Position numbers and translations under genes: made by a program
The notes under the pieces: model-generated
Database searches by the model: none
The model's input: only the letters and a program-made list of their open reading frames with translations
What the model was told of the DNA's origin: nothing
Shown: positions 58,867-64,000 of the stretch, piece after piece
How positions within the stretch are numbered: position 1 is the stretch's first letter
Layout: every line of letters starts with the position of its first letter
DNA from: Dermatemys mawii
Lineage: Eukaryota > Chordata > Testudines > Dermatemydidae
NCBI GenBank assembly: GCA_007922305.1
Contig: ML677374.1
Location: forward strand, 8,057,884 to 8,121,883
Direction of reading: 5' to 3'
Length of the DNA stretch: 64,000 bases

Positions 58867-59384
58867 AATTAGATCTAATAAATCTTTCCCATCTGTAACT
58901 TCAGTGACTTGCATGCATTAGAATCCCAGCATTACATCATGCAGGCATATAGACAGACAGTATTTCCAGTGGAAACGTGAGAAGAGCTGTTAAAGAGGAC
59001 AAGAAATGCATGTTTGTTTTTCCTTTTAATTATAAATCTGATCTTCCCTCATACTAAAATTCTTGTGCTTTACTGTAGACATGCTTTGGTTAATAAAATT
59101 CAGATTACGTTGCTTTGAGGAGGTGTTTTTGTTTAGAAGTCTTTGAAGTTTGTCTGCCCTCTGGGGATGTGTGACATGGAAACAATGAGAAATTTCTTGA
59201 GGTTTATTTTATGTTAGGAAAAACATAAGGCATAAATAATAATAATCCTTTTGTGTGTTCTCTCAGCTCTTGTAGCAAAATTGAGATTGTCAGGCACTGG
59301 AAGTGGTGTTTTGTGTCCAGCTTTATTTTTATTAAATAATTATTTCCCTTTTAAGTAAAGGCCAGAGATCCCAACCAGAGCATG

Positions 59385-59465
59385 TCACCATTATTCTGGG
59401 AGCCGTACAGAGTTCTAGGAAGACACTTCCTGCCCTGCAGAGCTCACAGTCTAAATGTGGACCAG
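59385..59465 (-). repeat. MIR/L2-type SINE tail, minus strand
   Basis: 'agccgtacagagttctagga', 'cttcctgccctgcagagctc' and 'acagtctaaatgtgga' are the reversed tail. Confidence 0.5.
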
Positions 59466-59904
59466 ATGCTGTAAGTGGGTGTAACCACCGCATGGGAGGA
59501 ATGGATGCGGGTAACCTCAACAGGAACAGGCAGTTCTCAGGAAGTGTAGACCAGCTGTGTGCACAGTTTTCAGACAGAAGGCAAGGGATCACTCCCTATT
59601 ATATATGTGGTATATTTCGGGTGAAGTTAATCACTGTAGGCAACTGTCTTTTTGTGATGGTTTAAGAAAGGGTCATACAGGGATGGAAACCTCCTGTCTA
59701 GTGAAACCACCAGGGGAATTGAGTTGTTGCAGTGCTGTTCAGTGGACTGTAAGGGAATAGCACAATTGACTCCCAGAAGTGCCTGGTTTGTTTGTTTTGT
59801 TGGTGGCTTATTTATTTGCAGTCCAGTAGCACCTACGAGCCCTTGTCAGACCCCTATTGCACTAGAACAACAACGACAAAAATCAGTCCCTGCCCCCAAA
59901 TTGC

Positions 59905-59941
59905 TGGCAACTGTAACCATTTGTTTTCTGGATCCGCACAG
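59905..59941 (+). other. KSR1: 3' splice site of exon 2
   Basis: A pyrimidine tract 'ccatttgttttctgg' leads to 'ccgcacag|GTGAAA'. The AG is at 59940-59941 and is the only AG in the last 30 nt, so the junction is unambiguous. A possible branch point is 'ctgtaac' near 59910. Confidence 0.8.
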
Positions 59942-60082
59942 GTGAAACTGGTCTGGTATATCAACAGACAGCGGCAGTGTAAGCTGAGCGTGCCCCTGAA
60001 TGACAGGACAGTGGAGCTCAACAGCTACCCAAGATTCAATGACTGGTTAGACCTCGTCAATGTAAAGAAAGAAGTTGTACAG
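59942..60082 (+). CDS. KSR1: KSR1 coding exon 2
   Basis: Second coding exon of the MAPK scaffold KSR1. It gives 47 codons, phase 0 at both ends: [17 protein letters not shown], then [23 protein letters not shown] at the end. RQRQCKLSV and ELNSYPRF are diagnostic of KSR1; KSR2 has SCKKKV and LDGFPQL at these places. It continues the CA1 coiled coil-SAM region from exon 1 (…QQEIRTLE), which mediates contact with BRAF and helps membrane targeting. The next residues in the family (EIPRDLT…) are not in the window, so exon 3 lies downstream. The donor CAG|GTAAGG is strong. The exon could be skipped without a frameshift. Trp at codon 5 replaces the usual Arg/Lys of KLVRY/KLVKY. The assignment is from recall of the family. 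Confidence 0.93.
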
Positions 60083-60088
60083 GTAAGG
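60083..60088 (+). other. KSR1: 5' splice site of exon 2
   Basis: CAG|GTAAGG matches the consensus donor at all but the last position. Read-through would stop at 60156, about 25 codons on. Confidence 0.85.
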
Positions 60089-61127
60089 GACAAATCCACC
60101 GGCACAGAGTATGCCTACCTCTTTAGTACTAGATTTCCTGACTGCCTGCTGGTGTAGTTCAGACTCCTGATGTTTTAAAGCAAGGGGCTTTTTACAAATG
60201 ATTTGCATTCACCTTTTATAATATTAATTGGCTCAGACAAGAATACTACTTTTTTGTCTGGGCTGGAGCTACAGCTTTGAAGTGTCCGTGATCTGAAAAA
60301 TAAATCTACACCAGTCCAGATAACTGTCTCTTTAAGAAGCACCGGAACGTCTATATCACATGTTGGCAGGCCTCTTGTACCTGGCCTCTTCCTGGCTCAG
60401 ATCTGAAGGAGAGGAGATCAAACCGGTTTTGCAACAGGCTTTGTTTCCAGCTCCGTGGGCAGCCGCAGGAGCTCTGGTGAAAGGCCTGGTGGGTCTGCGC
60501 TTCCCAAGTCCTGTCTTTCTCAACTGCTAATGGGAGGAGAAGGTTCTTCTCTCCTGCCTGAAGTCCTTCTGTCCCCATCATCCCTGCCCAGAGGAGTGGG
60601 GAAAATCCACCCCATCCCCCCCAGCTACAAGATGGAGCTAGAGCTCCAGTTGAGTTGCTTACTGTGGATCGGGTACTCTAAAAACCTTGCTACGTTTATG
60701 GACCAGACTCAGCCTTCTCTGTTGGACCAGGGACCGCCCATAACCTATTCACCTGGCATAGTTCAGAAACGCCATCTTCCAAACAAGCCAGATGTCCACC
60801 TGCACCACACACTGCTGCTGCTGTGGGCTGGAGACTCCTCTGTACCTGATGCAGGCCAGGAAGGTGACTTGAGGTTATAATCTTGTTTACTGAAAGATTG
60901 TAATGTTGCAATTAATATACCTGACAGGGCTGACTTGGGCTTGTGGGGATCTCTCCTATAACTGCAGAGAATGGGATTGAAGGGTGGACCTAAGTTTCCA
61001 GTTGGATCCTAGAACTTTCTCACTTTTGTCTGGTTGATATTTAACTGGGATAGTTCCCCTTGTTTTTGTACAAATTCTGCTCTCGGCAATACTGCTGTAA
61101 ATTGGGAGCTGCTTTACTGGGCTCTGT

Positions 61128-61213
61128 GGGCCAAATATTCTGGTGTAAATTTGCCTTCCTTTGGAGCTCTGCCATGGGGCTATGCCAATTTATACCAGCA
61201 GAAAATTTGGCCC
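61128..61213. repeat. Short palindromic element
   Basis: 'gggccaaatattctggtgta' faces 'tataccagcagaaaatttgg' followed by CCCC. Imperfect but clear arms over about 26 bp. Confidence 0.75.
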
Positions 61214-61375
61214 CCTGGATCTAGAGCTCTACTGATACAAGAAAGAGCAAAGACTGCACCATTAACCTAGCCTTGACTGGGGCACACCAGAAGGATTCCT
61301 GTCTTAGTGGGCTCAGTGAGTAAAATCTCCGGGTCAAACTAAAATTGAGAGCCACACTCCCTGGATCTGACTTTC

Positions 61376-61439
61376 TCAGGTGCTGAGCACCCATGGCTGT
61401 AGTTGAAGTCAGTAGGAGCTACAGGTGCTCAGCACCTGA
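61376..61439. repeat. Palindrome with perfect 15-bp arms
   Basis: TCAGGTGCTGAGCAC (61376-61390) and GTGCTCAGCACCTGA (61425-61439) are exact reverse complements, around 34 nt containing 'gttgaagtcagtagga'. Confidence 0.88.
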
Positions 61440-62150
61440 AAACCACGCCTGAGGTGTGTGACCCCAGAAGAGCGTGGACCCTTCATGATTTAATTCTTTA
61501 CGCTTGAGAATCCATGGCAGCTAGAAACCACCGACTGCCCACCAAAGCGGTCAGACGGGGCTCGCTGCCCGTGAGCCTCCCATCCTAGTGCTGGCTCTGT
61601 CAGTTAATGGCAAGAGCGGACATGCTTATTCATATCCACTGATTTTTATGGGGAGGTTTGACTGCAGGAAAATGACATCAAGTTCATCACTTGGGGCTGG
61701 GCTCTGCAAATCTTACACAGGTCAATGAGCACTTGCTCAGAGGAGTAGGGCCGTTGGCTTCACGAGGTCCGTTCCTGGGAGCATTCAACAATGTGTACAC
61801 ACTGCCCGGCACCAGTGAACAGCTTGACATCAATTCCTAGTGATTGCAAATCCCCTAGTAACCCTATGAATATGCTGTGAATGTTCTTCCTGGTTTTGGC
61901 AGCCCCAGGCAAATCCCCAGGTCCTAGTTCAGCTTTCATGTAGTTCTTTTACTGGAGAAAGGTTTCCTTGACTCCCGTAGGAATAAAGATTGAGGGAAAA
62001 CTGGCGTTTTGTCAAGCGGGTGTTTGTGGAGTTACTCCAGATTCACACCACTAGTAAAAGGGCAGAATCTGGCCTTGTGGTATAACGTCAGGACTGGGCT
62101 TTGCTGTTGTATGTAAAATGTCGGTTCATTGACGGTTCATCGACTTTTTT

Positions 62151-62174
62151 GGGGGGGGGGGGGGCGGCGGGGGG
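62151..62174 (+). repeat. G-rich tract (G14, then GG and G6)
   Basis: Fourteen G, then CGGC and six G, after T6. It has G-quadruplex potential and is an error-prone region. Confidence 0.9.
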
Positions 62175-63169
62175 CATTACTGCCCTAGCAGCTGCAGCAG
62201 TGCAGTTTGTTCCTGGGATTGAGCTGCCAGGTTGGTTGTTGGTTTCTGTGGTAACTGGAACTTCCACAGTAATCCTTTTTGCCTAAGGAACTCACTGAAA
62301 ACCCCTTTACAGTGCCTGCAAAAGGAAGGGGGAAGTACCTTCCACACCCCGTCCTGGGCATTTCCAAGCATCTGCCTGGTTGCTAGGATGATGAGCAAAT
62401 GTCTACTCCCTGCCCAGAAGAGCAAACTTCCTTGCTGCTTACTGCTGTTCTTCGCAGCTCCTTTGCTGTCTCTAATCCTCTTGGAAAGAGACAAATCAGG
62501 TTCTTCTTGCTCTCTCATCTGAAATACCAGCGCTGTGCGCAGCATTTATTTAAATTGCTTTTTGCTCCCAGTGCTCCTTTTTCCTCGGTTCTGATCCCAT
62601 CTCGTTGCCAATGGTTTGTTTTTTCTCATGCAGCGGCGGTTGGTTTGGGTAGCATTGAGATGTGCTGCGCAGGAAATGCACAGCAGAGTCTATCCAATTT
62701 GACTTTTGCGTGGGCTTGTGGGAATGAGTTGGGAGCTGCAGGTTAGAGGTGGGGAAAGGAAAGACCTGGACTGTTAAACCAAAGAGGATTGTACAAATCC
62801 CAGCTGGCTTTTCACAATTTGTGGTGGTGGCGGCTTTTGTCCTCCTTTCCTCTCTGCTTGGACAATAGCAGTTAGCGAAATCTGTTTAGCTTGAGTTGAT
62901 AGGCTGGTGGGGCTTTAATGCCTGGGATGTAAACAGTGCATGGGGATATTTGTCTTGTGATGAGTTGGCTACTAGAAATTGTACACAAATCATAGGACCG
63001 TTTCTGTTGTGCCCTGGTTTTATAAGAGCTTGTTTTTATAGAATCTGAAATGTGTCCACATTGGAGCAGAGTGTTTTGAAAACAGCTGGGCAGAAGAAGG
63101 GTGCTATGCAGGGCTCAGTGTTTTCCTGTCGTGTTCTATAGAACAGTGCCTGTGATTTTGCTGAGGGAG

Positions 63170-63350
63170 TCCTCAGGCAGGATAGCCTAATGGATAGGGT
63201 GCTGCATGAGGAGTCAGGAGATATGGATTCTGTGACCTTGGGTGAATTGCTTCCCTTTTATGTGCCTCAGTTTCCCCTTCTGTAAAATGGGGATAATGAG
63301 GCTGGATTTCCTTTTTGTAACATGCTTTGAGAATCATTGATGAGAAGTAC
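63170..63350 (+). repeat. MIR-type SINE, plus strand
   Basis: 'caggatagcctaatggatag', 'ggtgctgcatgaggagtcag', 'tgcctcagtttccccttctg', 'taaaatggggataatgaggc' and 'acatgctttgagaatcattg'. Confidence 0.85.
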
Positions 63351-63369
63351 CCAGGTAAAACTTTTAAAA

Positions 63370-63435
63370 GTGCCTAAGTGACTTTGGCTACAAAGTGCCT
63401 AAATCTCTTTCTGAAGGGGTTTAGGCACTCAAGTC
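63370..63435. repeat. Short palindromic element, degraded
   Basis: 'agtgcctaagtgactttggc' faces 'ggggtttaggcactcaagtc'. Imperfect arms; related to 43918-43975. Confidence 0.55.
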
Positions 63436-63524
63436 AATTGGATGCTTTAACATTTTTTTACCTAGAATCCTACTGATGCATTTGAAAAATGCACCTTCTA
63501 TGCCATAGCTTAGTGGCTCCAACA

Positions 63525-63758
63525 GAGATTGGCGCCCCATTGGATCAGGCACTGTATAAGCACATGGCAAGAGACTGTCTCTGCCCTGAAGATCATCTAA
63601 ACTAAATAGAGAAGACCCACCAAAGTGTGGGAAGAAAAATGGACGCCCAAAGAGGCAAAGTCACTTGCTCCAGGGCACCCAGTAGATTGGGAGAGTGACA
63701 GAACCCAAGTCTCTTTGGCTGCCAGCCTGGTGCTGTACCCACTGGACCATGCTGCCTC
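63525..63758 (-). repeat. MIR-type SINE with L2-like tail, minus strand, full order
   Basis: In plus orientation: tail 'gcgccccattggatcaggca' and 'ctgtataagcacatggcaag', then 'tctgccctgaagatcatcta', core 'aggcaaagtcacttgctcca', 'gacagaacccaagtctcttt' and head 'acccactggaccatgctgcc'. This copy shows that the isolated tails elsewhere belong to the same SINE family. Confidence 0.85.
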
Positions 63759-64000
63759 TCCCAAGCAAATAAGGGCTGTACTCCTCTTACATTATGTGAA
63801 TGCTCAGATGCTCTTGTCATTTCTAATGATGCCGGAGTATCCTAGTGACAACTAATCTGTGATGTAGCACTTGGAAAACCAGCGGTCTTAGGAGTTTTCA
63901 GCTTTGAAGGATGCTAGTCTACCTCTAGCCCCACACTCTGATCAACCTTCTCCAAAAATAAAGCTGCTGTTCAGTGAAGCACAAACTCCCAGGCTCTCCT

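Larger units (their letters stand above)
5283..59941 (+). other. KSR1: KSR1 intron 1 (about 54.7 kb)
   Basis: The intron joins two phase-0 exons of the same gene; both KSR1 and KSR2 are split at this point of the protein (…IRTLE / xKLV…). It is largely transposon-derived and includes a 100-N gap, so its true length is uncertain. I found no further recognisable coding exon inside it. An alternative first exon cannot be ruled out without transcript data. Confidence 0.8.
60083..64000 (+). other. KSR1: KSR1 intron 2 (partial)
   Basis: No exon 3 (EIP…LTLDALLEM type sequence) is recognisable before the right edge. The stretch holds two palindromes, a G-run, SINEs and otherwise unique DNA. Confidence 0.75.

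Noticed and set aside
60083..64000. KSR1 exon 3
   Set aside because: Looked for a segment starting with an EIP-type sequence and LTLDALLEM-like residues after an AG; none seen before the right edge.

Overview
The window looks like nuclear DNA of a non-mammalian amniote, most probably a turtle (a crocodilian is the alternative). The evidence is the repeat set: CR1 LINE 3' ends, MIR-type SINEs with L2-like tails, several hAT-type non-autonomous DNA transposons with 8-bp target duplications, 'TA'-flanked elements whose ends carry a GTCTACAC core, and many short palindromic elements. I see no Alu, no L1 and no prokaryotic gene organisation. The species call is an inference from repeat patterns I recognise, not from a database search.

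Only one protein-coding gene can be supported: the 5' end of KSR1 (kinase suppressor of Ras 1) on the + strand. A CpG island at about 4480-5320 holds the promoter, including a GC box and an ACTACA(N)CCC element of the ZNF143 type, together with coding exon 1 (5067-5282, 72 codons). Coding exon 2 (59942-60082, 47 codons) lies about 54.7 kb downstream and has good splice sites. Together the two exons encode the start of the KSR1-specific CA1 (coiled coil-SAM) region, which docks KSR1 to BRAF/MEK at the membrane. The C1 and pseudokinase domains must lie beyond the right edge.

Layout: 1-4480 is upstream non-coding DNA with a (GT)18 microsatellite, SINE pieces and a CR1 fragment. 4480-5320 is the CpG-island promoter and exon 1. 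5300-6090 is a GC-rich tandem minisatellite of about 90-100 bp units, starting just after the exon 1 donor. 6100-59941 is the rest of intron 1, a mosaic of repeats with non-repetitive stretches between. It includes seven boundary-resolved hAT insertions, one nested in a TA-flanked element, two LTR-like blocks and one 100-N assembly gap at 49912-50011. 60083-64000 is the start of intron 2, again with SINEs and palindromes.

I found no undescribed gene system. The best leads are structural: the minisatellite and weak donor at exon 1, an in-frame upstream ATG, the nested transposon, many hairpin-forming palindromes and SINE pairs in one large intron, and three non-repetitive intronic blocks that could be regulatory.
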